Shown: positions 11,348-24,300 of the stretch, piece by piece
Numbering within the stretch: the stretch's first letter is position 1
Layout of the letters: the number at the start of each line of letters is the position of its first letter
DNA from: Claviceps africana
Taxonomy: Eukaryota > Ascomycota > Sordariomycetes > Hypocreales > Clavicipitaceae
Direction: 5' to 3'
Assembly (NCBI GenBank): GCA_018360145.1
Contig: SRPY01000027.1
Coordinates: forward strand, 1 to 64,000
DNA: 64,000 nt
The notes under the pieces: generated by a model
What the model saw: only the letters and a program-made list of their open reading frames with translations
Told to the model about the DNA's origin: nothing
Databases searched by the model: none
Translations under genes and position numbers: made by a program

Positions 11348-13179
11348 TCAACGCCACGCCCTGGCCTCAGACTGAGGAGGGCAGCTCGGTTTCTTGCTTT
11401 GCGAAACACTCGCTATACCATCAGAAGGCCTGACCTTCAGCTTAATGACAGTCTTCGGTGTTTGGCTTTGTTGATCCCCCCGGCGTCGGCAAGATTTGCA
11501 AGTGAAGTGAAACTCGGGCTGCTCGGCTTCTTGTTCACTAATGCCCAAACACTTGCTATGTTGCCAAATACTGCAGCTTTCACAAGCAACGCTGTGAGTG
11601 CCATCATCTATCTGACCGTAGAGACCGCATATACAATCGAAGACCCAATCCTGCTCCTCTTGCTCGATCTCTTTCAACGCTTGCCTCTTCCTTTCAATTT
11701 CTGCTTGGGCCTGCCGCTCAGACATACGCGTTGCTTCAGCTGCGCTTTTGCTGCCTTCAGACAATTGCGCCAAGTCTTCTGTGTGTTGTCTGCGACGAAG
11801 TTCCCTTTCTTTCAGTCGCTGATGGCGAGAAAAGGCCCGAAACTCGCGCTCTTGCTCGGCTTTCATCTGCGCAAGTTTTTCGCGTCTTTCAGCTTCCTCG
11901 GCCTCCTGCTTCTGTCGACGCTGTTCCCTTTCTCCTTCCTCTTGTCTTTGTTTTTCCGCCTTGTCCGCTATTCGGCTCGATCTCTTCGCGTTGGCGAGTT
12001 TCGATAAGTTGAGTAGCTCGCGTTCACGCTGCATTTGTTTTCGCCTCGTCAACTCCTCTTGTTTCTCTAAAATAGGAAGCAAATGTTTCTGTATTCTCCT
12101 CCTCAATATTCTCTCATTCTCATCGCGAGACTTCGACAACGTTTCAAGAAAATGGCGCACTTCTTTCAAAGTAACTGCTACACATTCCCATAGGCCGCCA
12201 CCAAGGCCGTCGTCAACTTCGAAAGATCCCGGTCTCTCGCGCTCCAAGCATTCATCGGTGCCTTTATTAGATGAAGCGGCGAGATGCCGCCGACTGGCTC
12301 GGTATTTTCTTTGATTTAGCTTCGTTGATTTCGGTGTGGGATTTTTCTTGGGGGCACGGGGCTCTGTAAAGCGATAAACTCTGTTGTCATCCAGTACGTA
12401 GTAAACACGGTCCTGACTGTCCCAGCCGTACGGCTCGATGCGCTAGTAGCTACATTAGGAACCCGGCTTAACGCCCGTCTGTAAAAGATAGGCAGATTCA
12501 CTTACCCAATCCGTCTGCTCAGTATCCTTCTGTTCTATCATTTTATCTCGAATTCGTTCAGGATGGATCATGGCCCACTGTGTAAGAGTTTGAAGAACTT
12601 GAATCTGTCCTACATGTATCAGCAGGTCGACATCATGAAATGACCAAGAGCAGAAAGTATGCGATCGAATCTCATACCTTCTGAAAAACATCCAGCGAGG
12701 CGAATGTCAAAGGGTTATTTTCGTCGCCAAGGGGATTAAGATCCGGGGCGTTGATGAGATATTGTTTTCGAAGCTGGTCATCAAGTGCATCAAACCTTAG
12801 TCTGAGGTTAACATGAAAGTCATGAGAGATGACTGCCAGTAATCACCGCTGGGAGTTCTCACGTCAAGCCCTGGCGTAACGACGCAAGCTTAACGAGGGC
12901 GAAAGCAATGTCGGAAAGCACTTTTGATTGACTTTTTAAACATTCCATTTCGAGTTCCTAAAAGTTTAAGACGGTAATGTCAGTGAATACAAGGGCGAAA
13001 CATGCTGTGCCTTCCGTTGATGGCGACCTTACCTCAATGTCGATGGATTCATCAATTTGGATAGCTTTGCCAAAAAGGTAAATCCACTGGCACAAATTCG
13101 CAAACTGCCACATATTGCGCATGCGACTGAGCATTGTCGATGTGCCATTGCTGTCGTCTGCATCTGAAGTTTGATCCAT
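11348..13179 (-). CDS. DDT-like / coiled-coil / PHD-finger chromatin protein
   Basis: Predicted 519 residues from five exons: 13033-13179, 12863-12957, 12678-12801, 12506-12604 and 11348-12442. All introns are GT-AG (donors GTAAGG, GTGAGA, GTATGA, GTAAGT) and phases agree. Residues ~20-155 form a DDT/WSD-like region: MWQFANLCQWIYLFGKAIQI, KIQVLQTLTQWAMIHPERIR, then GWDSQDRVYYVLDDNRVYRF, the arrangement seen in RSF1/CECR2-type partners of ISWI remodellers. Residues ~260-415 are a long charged coiled coil rich in E, R, K and Q. A PHD finger follows with all eight zinc ligands in Cys4-His-Cys3 order (C425, C427, C442, C445, H450, C453, C470, C473); such fingers often bind methylated histone H3 tails. 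Role: nuclear, chromatin binding (inferred from family). The related Pezizomycotina proteins I recall are considerably longer, with a Ser/Pro-rich C-terminal tail that this model lacks; the stop at 11348 may be premature. Confidence 0.88.
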
Positions 13180-13753
13180 CTCAATGATATTCGCTGCGGC
13201 TGGTTGGAGGGTTATTTGACGTTAACAACCAGGAGAGAAAAAGGCCATTCACTAGCAACAGAAGGATCTTGCCCTTGTGCACATGGTTCAATAGCTTGAC
13301 TGGGGTTTGAAAATGTTGCTGACTTCGGTAGAGGTTGCTAGGCAGGTAGTACAGTGCACCCCTTGATTAATGTAAACAAGACCACAAGGGGAAAACTACC
13401 TACCTACTAGGTACCTACTTACCTATCTAGGTACCTAATTAGGGGCCTAGAGGTACACGAAGTATAGCCATTATACTAAAATTGCAGGTATTTGCTAATG
13501 TGTCGGCCTAAAGAAAACACACACAGCGAACGGATAGTATACCCCTAATAATTTAAAGGTATCGCAAAAAATTGCTGCAACTATAACTACACAGTTAAAA
13601 TAATTAGGGTTAGCTTTATTAGAGAGTTATTAAGCTAATTAAATAGTTTAAAGTTAAAAATATTAAAAAAGTAAAGAGAATATAATAAATTAGCCTTAGT
13701 AATTAAGTGCTTTTAAAAGAATACTATAGTAATAACTAAGCTTAAATTAATTA
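13180..13753. other. Upstream region of the PHD gene and right island boundary
   Basis: Presumed promoter and leader of the PHD-finger gene (which starts at 13179 and reads leftward), passing at about 13500-13600 into AT-rich sequence. It contains the TAGGTACCTA cluster (13397-13440) and the boundary motif gtacacgaagtatagcc (13453-13469), which matches 15 of 17 bases of 6642-6658. No gene is visible. Confidence 0.6.
13397..13440. repeat. Cluster of CTACCTAC / TAGGTACCTA repeats
   Basis: Short overlapping direct and palindromic copies of ACCTA/TAGGT. Such clusters are familiar in promoters and intergenic DNA of Sordariomycetes. Function, if any, unknown. Confidence 0.7.
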
Positions 13754-14588
13754 TGTTAAAAATAACAGCTATTTTCAGGAGACCTCATCCACTATAAGGA
13801 CCTTCAATAGGCCTTATAACGACCCCAACCCTAACCTCTATAGAGACCTTATAGGGGGTCTTTGGGTTGAAAGCTAGCGACGGTGCGTATAACACACGCG
13901 TGTATATACGTGCAGCAAGCGTAAAAATAGATATTTTAGCTAAAAGCTTATAGCTATAAGCGCCCTACTTTTCTAGCCTTTTTACCTTTAATTACACGCT
14001 TTAATAGCTAATATATACTTAATTAAGAAATTAATAAACTATTAGCCTTAGTAATTAATTTTTATAGTAATAAAGTATATTAATTAAATTTTAATTAAAG
14101 ATTTAAGCTACACTACTTAGCGGCTATAAGGCCTTAAGTTATATAACCTATAGGCTACCTTAGAGGAGGAAATAGAAGGTCTTTAAAATTAAATTATATA
14201 AGGACTAAGGGTTATAGAAAGGAAATGTAAGGAGTTTTATTATTACTAAATATATATATTAGCAGATTCACTAATAGGCTTAGTGGGTATATAAGGAAAA
14301 ACACTTATCTCCTTATAGCTACTTATAACTATATAGACTATTAATTAAACCTACTACCTATAACGTTAAATAAATTAAATAAAATCTAAGAAAATTTACT
14401 TATATTCTATAAGCTAGAATTTAGTATGTTTTATATACTAGAAAGCGTACATTAAGCTTCTAATGTAGGAATAAGGCCTGTAGTAACCGCTATAGCGCTG
14501 TAGAGACCTTTTAACCGCTAGCTTACTAAGCCTCACTACCTTAGTATTCTAGAGGGCAAAAGCCTCTGTAAACCCCTTATTTCTAATA
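13754..14588 (+). mobile_element. Solo LTR of the copia family at 20430-28119
   Basis: Begins tgttaaaaataacag and ends ttctaata (RIP-altered TG...CA ends). It aligns along its whole length with the reverse complement of the 913-base LTRs at 20430-21342 and 27207-28119 but is about 80 bases shorter. The 5-base target-site duplication aatta is exact (13749-13753 and 14589-14593). No internal region is present, so it arose by recombination between two LTRs, or its partner was deleted. Its orientation is opposite to the full copia element. The first ~170 bases remain GC-rich. Confidence 0.92.
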
Positions 14589-14593
14589 AATTA

Positions 14594-16053
14594 AATTAAT
14601 TAAGGTATATATAATAATTTATAATAGCTTACTTATATTTAAAGCTATTTAGAAATAAAGGACCTCTTTATACCTTTTAATTAATTAATCTCTATTATAT
14701 TAAAGGTTTTTTTTCTTTATAGCTATAATAGCTTAATTTTTAATTATATTCCTTAATATATTTTTTATAACTATCTGGCTTAATATAATACCTTTTTAAA
14801 ATAGTAGTAGATTTTATTATAGCTATAATTTAATATAACTAAGGGCTAAATAAAATAAAATATTAAGTAAATTCTAATTTAAATAAATTAAACCTCTTTT
14901 AATTACATAGTTTATTTACTTAATTCTAAGTTCTTAGTTTTACTCAATAGTTTAAAAGTAATAAAAACTAATAGCTTTTATTAAGTTTACTTCTTTTTAA
15001 AGGTTATTTATTAACTATTAATTTTTTCTTTATAATATTAAGCTTTTTTTTTATAAAATCTAACCTTTTTCTTTTTTTACTTTATTTAATTATAAATATA
15101 TTTATAAATATTACTTTATACTTTAACTATAGAAAGTTTAATTAAGATAATCAATATATAAATACTAAAGATAAATATAAATATAGAAATATTATATTAT
15201 TAAATCCCTCTTTTTTATAAAAAAGGTAAAAAACCTATAGTAATTATATATATAGTAGCACTTAGTTTAATATTTCTTACTACTTTAATTAATACTTTAT
15301 ATATATTATTTTATATTTTATCTTTTAATTTAATAATTTAATTTATTTAAACCTTATTAATTTAATTAATTTATTAAAACCTTTAAGTTAGCTTTTCTCT
15401 CTCTTTATTTTCTTTATTATTTATAGTAGTATTTTTTTATTATTATTAATAGAAAAATACTTCCCTTTATTTTATTAAAATTATTAATTCTACTTTAGTA
15501 ATTAATTAAAATAAAGGGATTATTAAGCCTAACTATATATATTAAATTACCTATATTAAGGATATTATTTATAAAAATTTATTATTAAAGTAAAAGTTTA
15601 AATTTAATTAAATAATTAAGCTTCAAAGAAGCTTTTAAAGCTTACTTTATTTTAACCTTTAGTATTTATAAATTATTATTAATTATAAATATTATATATT
15701 TAGTAAATCCTTTTAATATATAAATAAAGAAAGAAAGATATATATATTTATATTTAAAAACACTCTTTTAAATAAAGCTAGAAATTAAGATTACTTTAAA
15801 TAATATAAATAATTAAAAAGCTATAAAATTTACTTTTATTTTTATATAAACTTTAAAAACCTCTTTTTATACTTCTTTTAATAAAAGTTAAAATAGTAAA
15901 GACTTCTATAGTATTAGTTAAAAATAAAAGCTATTTAATAGTTTATTAAGTAAATAAAGCTTACTATAAAGTACTTTTTATACTATTTTTTATATAAATC
16001 TTTTATATTTAATCTTTTATTATAGTAAATACTAAGCAATTTATTTTTCTATA
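14594..16053. other. AT-rich stretch, no gene or element recognised
   Basis: Dense in TAA/TAG in all frames, consistent with RIP-degraded repeat sequence. I could not match it to another part of the window or to a protein family. It is host sequence for the solo LTR that starts at 16059. Confidence 0.5.
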
Positions 16054-16361
16054 GCTTATGTAATGGATTTAAGCTAGTGGCTTAGATCCTAAAGGCATGA
16101 TACTGCAATAAGCTTATTAGTTTTATTAAGAAGAGATAAAGAATATATATTACTTTAAGCGTTTTATTAAATCTCTATTAAAAAAGTCCTTAGTAAAACT
16201 ACTTTTAATAGAACTATTTTTAATAAAGCTTTATTAAAACTGTATTAAGTAAGTATATAAAGATATAAAAGTATATAAACTAATAAAAAGAAGAGAGAGA
16301 GAGAGAACCTTCCCTTTTTTTATAGTTAATAATAACTCTATTAACGCTAGATTACAGTAGC

Positions 16362-16601
16362 TATAATAAGGGCCTAGTAAAGGGGCTTGGAATTAAAGGA
16401 TTTAATTTAGAGCTAATAATTAACTTTAGCTCTTTAAGGTGTATTAAGGGTTAAGTTCCCTTCTTTATAAGCTAAAGGTTTAAAAAATCTTATATATATA
16501 TACTATATATATAAATACCTAAGGACTAAAGGTCCCCTTTATATAAAGGTGCTTTATATACTTAATTAAAGTTTAAGTGTAACTCCTTTATATATATAAT
16601 A
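16362..16601 (-). repeat. Gypsy-B LTR, 3' copy
   Basis: 240 bases, aligning with 31421-31662 (242 bases). Starts tataataagggcc and ends tatatatataata, the mutated form of the acacgcgtgaca end kept in the other LTR. More heavily RIP-mutated than its partner at the outer end. Confidence 0.88.
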
Positions 16602-19321
16602 CTATCTCTCTTCTTTAAAGAAGCTTAACTTAAGTAATTATAATATATTATTTATTTTAATATTATAAGGTTTTATTAAGTTATTAATAGTAAATTATCT
16701 TAAAAGTTACTTAGCTCCTTTATTAATAAAGTTTTTATACAGCTTTTAAGTTTAATACTTTTATACTAATTAGCCTTTTTACTTTATTAAGTATTTAATA
16801 TTATTACTTACTATTTAAGTGTTTTAAACTTCTTTTACTTAATATTTATTAGCCTCTATTATTATTAATTTCTATAGAACTTATTTAAAGTTAATAATTA
16901 AATTACTTATATAGTATAGTTTAATAAAAGAGATATAAAAGAAGTTATAAATTTTTTAAATTTTAAGTAGTATTAATTAAACTATAGTAAGTAAAATAAC
17001 TTACTTAATTTTAAAAGGCTTTAGTATTTTTTTATTAAGCTTCTTTATAGATCTCTTTATTTTAATATTTTTTATATTTAATATAACTAATTACTTTACT
17101 TTATACTTTAGTAGTTATAATTATTATTTATTAGCTCACTCCTTTATATATTAGTAGCTTTTCTTTAACTATTTCTTTATATTATTATAGATTTATAATA
17201 TTTAGTGTAAATATAAATAGCTATTAAAATTAAAGGGTACTTCTATTAATAAATTATTTACTATAGAATAAAAGCTATAATTAATAAAGAAAAAAGTTAT
17301 TTTAATAAATAATAAAATAATATTATTATAAGTAAACTTTATAATAAATAATAAATCCTTTTAATTAAATATTTTATAGTTTATAAATATATAAAGATAG
17401 ATTTTTAAAGTTTAGTTAGTTTATTTAATTTATTTATTTATTTAAAAGTAAAAGGTAGTATTTATTTAACTTTTAATTTTAATTAACTAAAAGAAGTCCT
17501 TTTAAAGTTAAAAGGTAAAGTAAAAGTTATAGTTAAAAATAATATTTAAAGGTATTTTATAATATCTTTAATATTTATAAATAAAAATATATAAAAGGTC
17601 TTTTATCTTTTTCTCTTTTACTTTTAGTAAAATAAAGTAGGCTATTTTTTTAAATAAGTTAATTATTACTTAAATTAAGTTATAGCTATTAAATATTAGT
17701 AGATGTATAATAAAGTCTATTATAATTAATTACTATAAAGTGTAGTATAGTTTTATAAGTTAAAGGAGACTATATTATATATATCTTAAGGCCTTATTAT
17801 ATTAATATTTAAAATAACTTTAAATAAAAGTTTATACTTTAGCCTTTAAGTTTAGCTATTAAAAATTATAAAAAATTAGCTTAAGGGTTTTATTTATTTT
17901 TATATACTTAGCTACCTTTATATTATATTTTAATATTAAGATTTCTATTTATAGGGCTATAAGCATTTAAAGTTAGCCCTTTTTATATAATAATCCTTTC
18001 TTTATTATATAATTATTATTATCTTTATTATTAAGTATACTTATATATTCCCTATTTTTTAAATCTATTTATTATATTTTTTAAATAAAGTTTAAGTGCT
18101 ATTATTAAGCTATTAAGCTATAGATTTAGTTTAATATAATTAAAATTAAAGGTATAAAGTACTTTAGCTTTAGAACTATTAGTATTAATTAATATTTATA
18201 CCCTCTCTTTTCAAGCTTATATTATAGAAGTTATAAAAGTATATTAACTTTATTATTATTTTTATTAAGTTAATATATAATAATAAAGTTATAGTATAAA
18301 AGCTTTTATAATTATAAAGCTTATTAATAGTTAAGCACTTTAACTTTTATAAAGTATTTAAGATTATAATAATTAAAAAAGACTTTAATTTTATACTATA
18401 TTTCTTTTAAATATTGCCTTTATTATTTAAAGTAGTTAATAATAATAAGGAGCTTTTTATTATAGATTTTATAATTAATTTTAGCTAGTAATAATTTCTT
18501 AAAGTAAAATATAATAAAATATAACTTATTATTTAGTCTCTTTTATAATAAAATACCCCTTAATATATAGTTTAAGGCATTTACTTTAATAATAGCTAAA
18601 AGTAAAGAATTAAAGTATATTAACATTAGCATTATAGTAAACGTTACTTTAAGGGTATTAAACGCTATTTATATTTTAAGCTTTTAAATTTAATCCTTTT
18701 TATTTAATTTAATTAAGTTTATTAATAGCTTAGTAATATAAAAGAAGTCTTTAATAAAGTATTAATAAAAGTTAATAAACTTAATAAACTTTTAAACTTT
18801 TTTTAATAAAGTTAAAGCCTTTTATTTATAAATATAGCTTATCTTTTCTTTTAATATTAAGATTTTATTTCTTAAAATATTATAGCTAAGAAATTCTAAT
18901 TTAATTACCTACTATTAGCACTTATAAAGAGCTACTATTAAGTTATATTTTAAAAGCTAATAAAGCACTTCTTTAATTAATTTATTATATTTTTCTATTA
19001 TATTAATATAAATTAATAAGTTATTTATATATATTAGTAGTTTAGTATTAATAAAGTCTTAAAAAATATAGTTTATTAAAGCTTAAAACATTATTAAAGC
19101 GTTCTTTAGCTTAAAAGATATAATAAGGAATTTATATAAACTATATTTATAGTAAAAGGTAGTTTTTTATTTATATCCCTTTACTATATAAATAAAGAAG
19201 AATTTAAACTTAAAATTAATTTTTATAAAGTATTAAGCACTTTATAAATATTTCTATATTTTTTATATAAATAAAATAGAGTATTTAATTAATATAGTCA
19301 CTTTATTAATACTTTAAAAGT

Positions 19322-20162
19322 GATTGACTGGCCATTTTCTTTGCCACTCGGGATTAGCACAACACCAGGGGTCCGAACCGGCCCCGACGCAGGGACTAAG
19401 ACAGCCCGCGCCGAATTTTAAAAGGGAAAGAGACACTTATAATTTTTTAACTAAGTATAAGGAGAGGAGGAGAGAAAAAGAGGAAAAACCCCTAAAGGGG
19501 TCCCCTCTATTTATAAAAAAAGAGTAGCGCCCTAAATTACTTGCTAGATTATTTATTAATATACTAAACCTATTTAAGTAATTAATAACTACTATCCCGC
19601 TACTATACTGCACCTATACCGCCCACTATTAGGGCCTAACCTAGTCCTATATCTAGCACTTGCTAGATTAGTAACTCCTAATAATTCAATATATAATAAT
19701 TACTTAATTTAGTAATTATCGTGCCCTTAAATTAATAGCGCGGCTATATTACAACCTATAACCTTCTGTAACCTTCCGCGTTGCCTTACATTCCGCAGCG
19801 TGTGGCTAGTATACTGCGCCCCTTTTAACAACCTAACTTAGCTCTAAACAGAGCTTAACCTAAGCCTATAAAGCCCCTATCCCTCCCCTCTTTAAATTTA
19901 ATATATTTTTATACGCCTTTTTATATACATTATTTACGCCCTTTATTAAACTCCTTTTAGCAACTATAGCTAAAGCCTAGCTAGTAGTGTATTAATTTTT
20001 ATAATAAGTACTGCTTAAAGCCTAATTTAGGCCTCTTTAACACCTACACCTACTACTATATATAGGTTTTCCCCCTTATTCTAAGGTTTTTCCTATATAG
20101 GTCACCAAGACAAGGTACTAGCTAAGGGCTCTATGCCCCCTAAAGTAAATAATAATAATAAT
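19322..20162 (+). mobile_element. SINE-like or chimeric retro-insertion with a LINE2 3' tail
   Basis: About 840 bases flanked by a 14-base duplication with one C/T difference (aatactttaaaagt 19308-19321; aatacttcaaaagt 20163-20176), inserted in the reverse transcriptase of gypsy-B. From about 19580 it matches the LINE2 3' region (compare 49929-50730), including the terminal hairpin and a short aat-repeat tail. The first ~110 bases are GC-rich, unmutated and unlike LINE2; they contain ggtccgaacc (19370-19379), resembling a tRNA B box, but no convincing A box. It may be a SINE using the LINE2 tail or a template-switch chimera. The open frame at 19324-19527 resembles no protein and is probably chance. 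Confidence 0.72.
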
Positions 20163-20429
20163 AATACTTCAAAAGTTAATAACTAAGTATAAAGGATCTT
20201 TTAAGTCCTTTTTATTTATAAATATTAATAGTGCTTTATATAAAGTATTTAACTTATAGATTTACTTTATTTATAATATTATTTTTAGCTAAAGCTTAAA
20301 TACTATAAGTTCTTTTATATTTATAGTATATAATAGTCTTTATAAAGGTTTTATTTCTTTTATAAGTTTAATTTTATAATTCTATAGTTAATAGTTTAAA
20401 AGCTAAAGTGTAGCTTTATTTATTATTAT

Positions 20430-21342
20430 TATTAGAAATAAGGGGTTTATAGAGGCTTTTGCCCTCTAGAATACTAAGGTAGTGAGGCTTAGTAAGCCAG
20501 CGGTTAAAAGGTCTCTGCAGTGCTATAGCGGTTACTATAGGCCTTATTCCTACGTTAAAAGCTTAATGCACGCTTTTTAGTATATAAAATACACTAAATT
20601 CTAGCTTATAGAATGTAAGTAAATTTTCTTAGATTTTATCTAATTTATTTAACGTTATAGGTAGTAGGTTTAATTAATAGTCTATACAGTTATAGGTAGT
20701 TGTAAAGAGATAAGTGTTCTTCCTTATATATCTACTAAGCCTATCGGTGGATCTATATAGCTAGTAGGGGCTTGTAAGCCACTTTTTATTTTCTATAAAA
20801 TTTATTTATATAGGAAAATAAAAAAATAGACTTATAGCTATATAATTTAGCGATAATAAAACTCCTTATATTTCCTTTCTATAACCCTTAGTTCTTATAT
20901 AATTTAATTCTAAAGACCTTTTATTTCCTTCTCTAAGGTGGCCTATAGGTTACGTAACCTAGGGCCTTATAGCTGCTAAGCAGCGTAGCCTAAATCTTTA
21001 ATTAGAATTTAGCTAGTATACTTTATTACTATAAAAATTAATTATTAAGGCTAATAGTCTATTAGCTTCTTAATTAAGTGTATATTAGCTATTAAAGTGT
21101 GTAATTAAGGGCGAAAAGGCTAGAAAAGTAAGGCGCTTATAGCTATAAGCTTTTAACTAAAACGTCTATTTTTACGCTTACTATACATATATATATATAT
21201 ATATTACACGTATAGTTACTAGCTTTTAACCTAAAGACCCCCTATAAAGTCTTTATAAAGGTTAGGGTTAAGGTCGTTATAAGGCCTATTAAAGGTTCTT
21301 ATAGTAAATAAAGTCTTTTAAAAATAGCTATTATTTTTAATA
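20430..21342 (-). repeat. Copia LTR, 3' copy
   Basis: 913 bases, same length as the partner at 27207-28119. Starts tattagaaataagg and ends tttttaata. It carries extra C->T and G->A changes compared with its partner, notably in the region around 21180-21215, where the partner keeps a GC-rich tract. Confidence 0.93.
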
Positions 21343-24300
21343 CCCCCTTTAAAGAGATATTCTAAGAGCTAAAATAAAAAGAGGAATGCTAAATTCAAAA
21401 AAAATCTGTATAAATCTAAATAAAATCATTTAAGAAAAAGGATAACTAATTTAAAAGGTTAAAAAGCGGGGCTCTTAGTAAAAGTTGAAAAAGGCTATAG
21501 TTAAATATAGCTAATTAAATAAAATTTATTGTTAAAGTTAAAGGTTAATTTTAATAATTATTTTAGTGATTATTTTATATTTTTTAAGTGTTTTTATAAG
21601 GGTTTTAATGCCTTTAGCTAGGCGTTGAGATTTATAGTAATTGCTATAGGGATTAAAGCCCTATAAGCTCTAAAAAAATAGTGTATAGAGGCATAGCTAA
21701 GGGCTTTATTAGGCTATTAACTAGCATTTTCTTAGTATCTAAATAAGCTATTTTAGCTAGCCTAGCTAAGACTTATTATTAATTATAATAAAATTTTAAT
21801 AAAGTATACTTAGTGCAGCTGTAAAGTGCTAGATTATAGGCGGTCTTTATAGCGCCTTAGTTATCGTAAAAAATCTAAATAAGGGGCTTTATAGAGGCCT
21901 TTAGCTCCTTAAAAATGCCTTTTAGCCACTAAAGCTCTCTAAAGGTCTTGTAGATTGCATTTAATTCGGCTTCTATAGTAGATAAAGCTATTATACTAGC
22001 CTTTTTACTCTTTTAACTTATAGGGCTGCTAGCTAGCTTAAATAAATATATATAGGTGGATTTCAAAGAGCTTCTATCTCTAGCAAAATCGCTATTATAA
22101 AACCTAATTAAGCTATGGCTAATAGCGTTATTTTTACTTAAATTTTTAGGGGGACCTTTATAAATTATAGTAAGGTTCTAAGTACTAAAGAGGTACTTTA
22201 GCAGGCTTTTTACAGTATTTAGATGTTTTAAATAAGGACTAGCTAGGGCTATAGAAAGCCACTGTAGTATAAAAGCAACATTAAGCCTAATAAGAAGCAT
22301 TAAGTATATAATAGTCTCTATTATACTCTAATATTCTTTAGTTTCTTAGCTTTTTAAAGGCTTAGTAAGCTATGTTTTTAAGACCCTTAGCTATATTAGA
22401 ATTCTAACTGCCTTATAATTTTCTAGCTTAAAGCGTACTAAAGCCTCTTAAATATATTATTTTTAGTGGATTTTTAAGACTTTAATTTTTTAATTATACT
22501 ATATTTACACCCTTAGAAAGAATTTAGCGGGGCCCCTATCTTCTATAAAGTAGGCCTTATATAAGGCCTTTTTAAGCTATTAAATATATTATAAGTTTAG
22601 CCCTATAAGGAGGCAATTATTAATATAAGTGATAATAAACGTTTTAGTTGCTAGATTATAAAATATAGTAGGGTTAAATATAAGAGAGCTAAAACTAAGG
22701 CTTTTAAGCACTTTAATTAGCGTTTACTACTACTCTTTAAAGCTTTGCTTTAGGCTATAAAGGGTCTTTCTAAGTATAATTATTTGCCTTTTAAAAGCCT
22801 TATAGCTATAGCTTTTAGCTAATTTAGCTAAGTATGGATTTTACTCGATAAATTCTATAAAACCCTTTAGAATTATTGTATAAATAAGTTCTTTAAAGTA
22901 GCTATTTAAAAAGGCACTAATAAAGTCTACTTGCTTTATTTCCTAGTTATTCTAAGCTGCTAAGGCTAGTAAAATTCGCTAGCTAGGGGGAATACTAGTG
23001 GCAGCAAAAGTATCTATATAATTTAACCCTTCTATTTATATAAATCCTTTAGTAATAAGCTATACTTTATATTTAAGAGGATTATTTTCTTTATCTCTCT
23101 TTATTTTTAATACTAAGCGATTTTTTAGAACCTTCTAGCCTTTAAGGACTTAGTCTGCCTCTATAAATTTAAAGGTTCCAGCCTTTAAAAGTTACTTAAA
23201 TTTACTAAAAATCGCTTTAAGCTATTTAGCTTTATTTAGTGAATATAAAGCTTGCTTCTAGGTCTTAGGCTTACTTTTAAGTATATTTTCTTTTGCTGTA
23301 AGTTATGCTTTATAGTAGATTTAATATATAAAAGCCCCTATATTAATATCTATTTTATCTAGGTTTAAATCGATTTTTTCGGGCTTAAATTGCGTTAAAT
23401 TTAGTAAATTTTAATCCCTAGGACTAGGGGCTTAGCTAAGCTTATTTCTAACTATTTGATTATAAGGTATAGGGTAATCCTTATCACTAAGAATAACCTT
23501 ATTTAGTTGTTTTTCCCCCTTTAAGGAATTACTCTCTATTAGAGAATTAAAGGGTTCTAAATTTACCTTAGCCCCCTCTATAATTATAGAGGGTTTTAAG
23601 GCATTTTTATTAAGGAAATCCCCCTCTAAAGAGCTATTATTCCCTATAGAAAGCCTAAGGAGGCTGCTAAAAATAGGGCTTATAGGTTCTATAATTCTAA
23701 AAAAGCTAGTTTTTATTACAAGCCTTTTAAAGGGAATGTATACTATATAGGTCTTAGAACCCACTATAGTAAGTAGCCTGCTAAGTACTGTCTTAAGGGC
23801 TAGCTTTTAAGCTTTAGGTCTTTTTTCTAAAGGAATTAAAACCTTATAATAAGAGCCTATAGCTCTAAAAGAGCTATAATTAAGCATAAAGGGCTTATTA
23901 AAGTCGTTAGCTAATAATTGTGCTAGGCACGCTAGTTTGGTTAAATTTGCTAATAAATTTATAGAATTTATAACTAAAAAAAGGACGAAATTCTATAAAA
24001 AAAACAGTAAACTAAACTAATATAAGGTAGCCTATAATTTATTTAAAATAATATAAATAGAACGCTTAGCTAATCTATTTTACTTATAGATATAAGGGGA
24101 AGAGGTTATGAATTTTATCCCCTTTTTAGCTAGTTAGCTCTATAAAGCAGAATTAATTTCTTTACCTCTATTAAAATATAGATATTTAGAGTAGGTACTA
24201 AACTTATTCTTTAGAGATTTAAAGAAGCTTTTAATAGCTAAAAATACAGTAGGTCCCTCCTTATTAAGTATTTGCAAAACCTACCTAAATCTAGTTTTTT

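Noticed and set aside
11219..12007. 262-codon plus-strand frame
   Set aside because: It is the antisense shadow of the coiled-coil and PHD exon on the minus strand, whose zinc ligands are complete.
19329..19379. tRNA gene in the GC-rich head
   Set aside because: Only a B-box-like sequence is present; no acceptor stem pairing or proper A box could be found.
19324..19527. 67-codon open frame on the plus strand
   Set aside because: It covers the GC-rich head of the LINE2-tailed insertion and its purine-rich follow-on; no domain, and composition explains the opening.
23432..23764. 110-codon minus-strand frame as a stand-alone gene
   Set aside because: It is the linker between integrase and reverse transcriptase of the copia element, in frame with both degraded domains, and not a separate gene.
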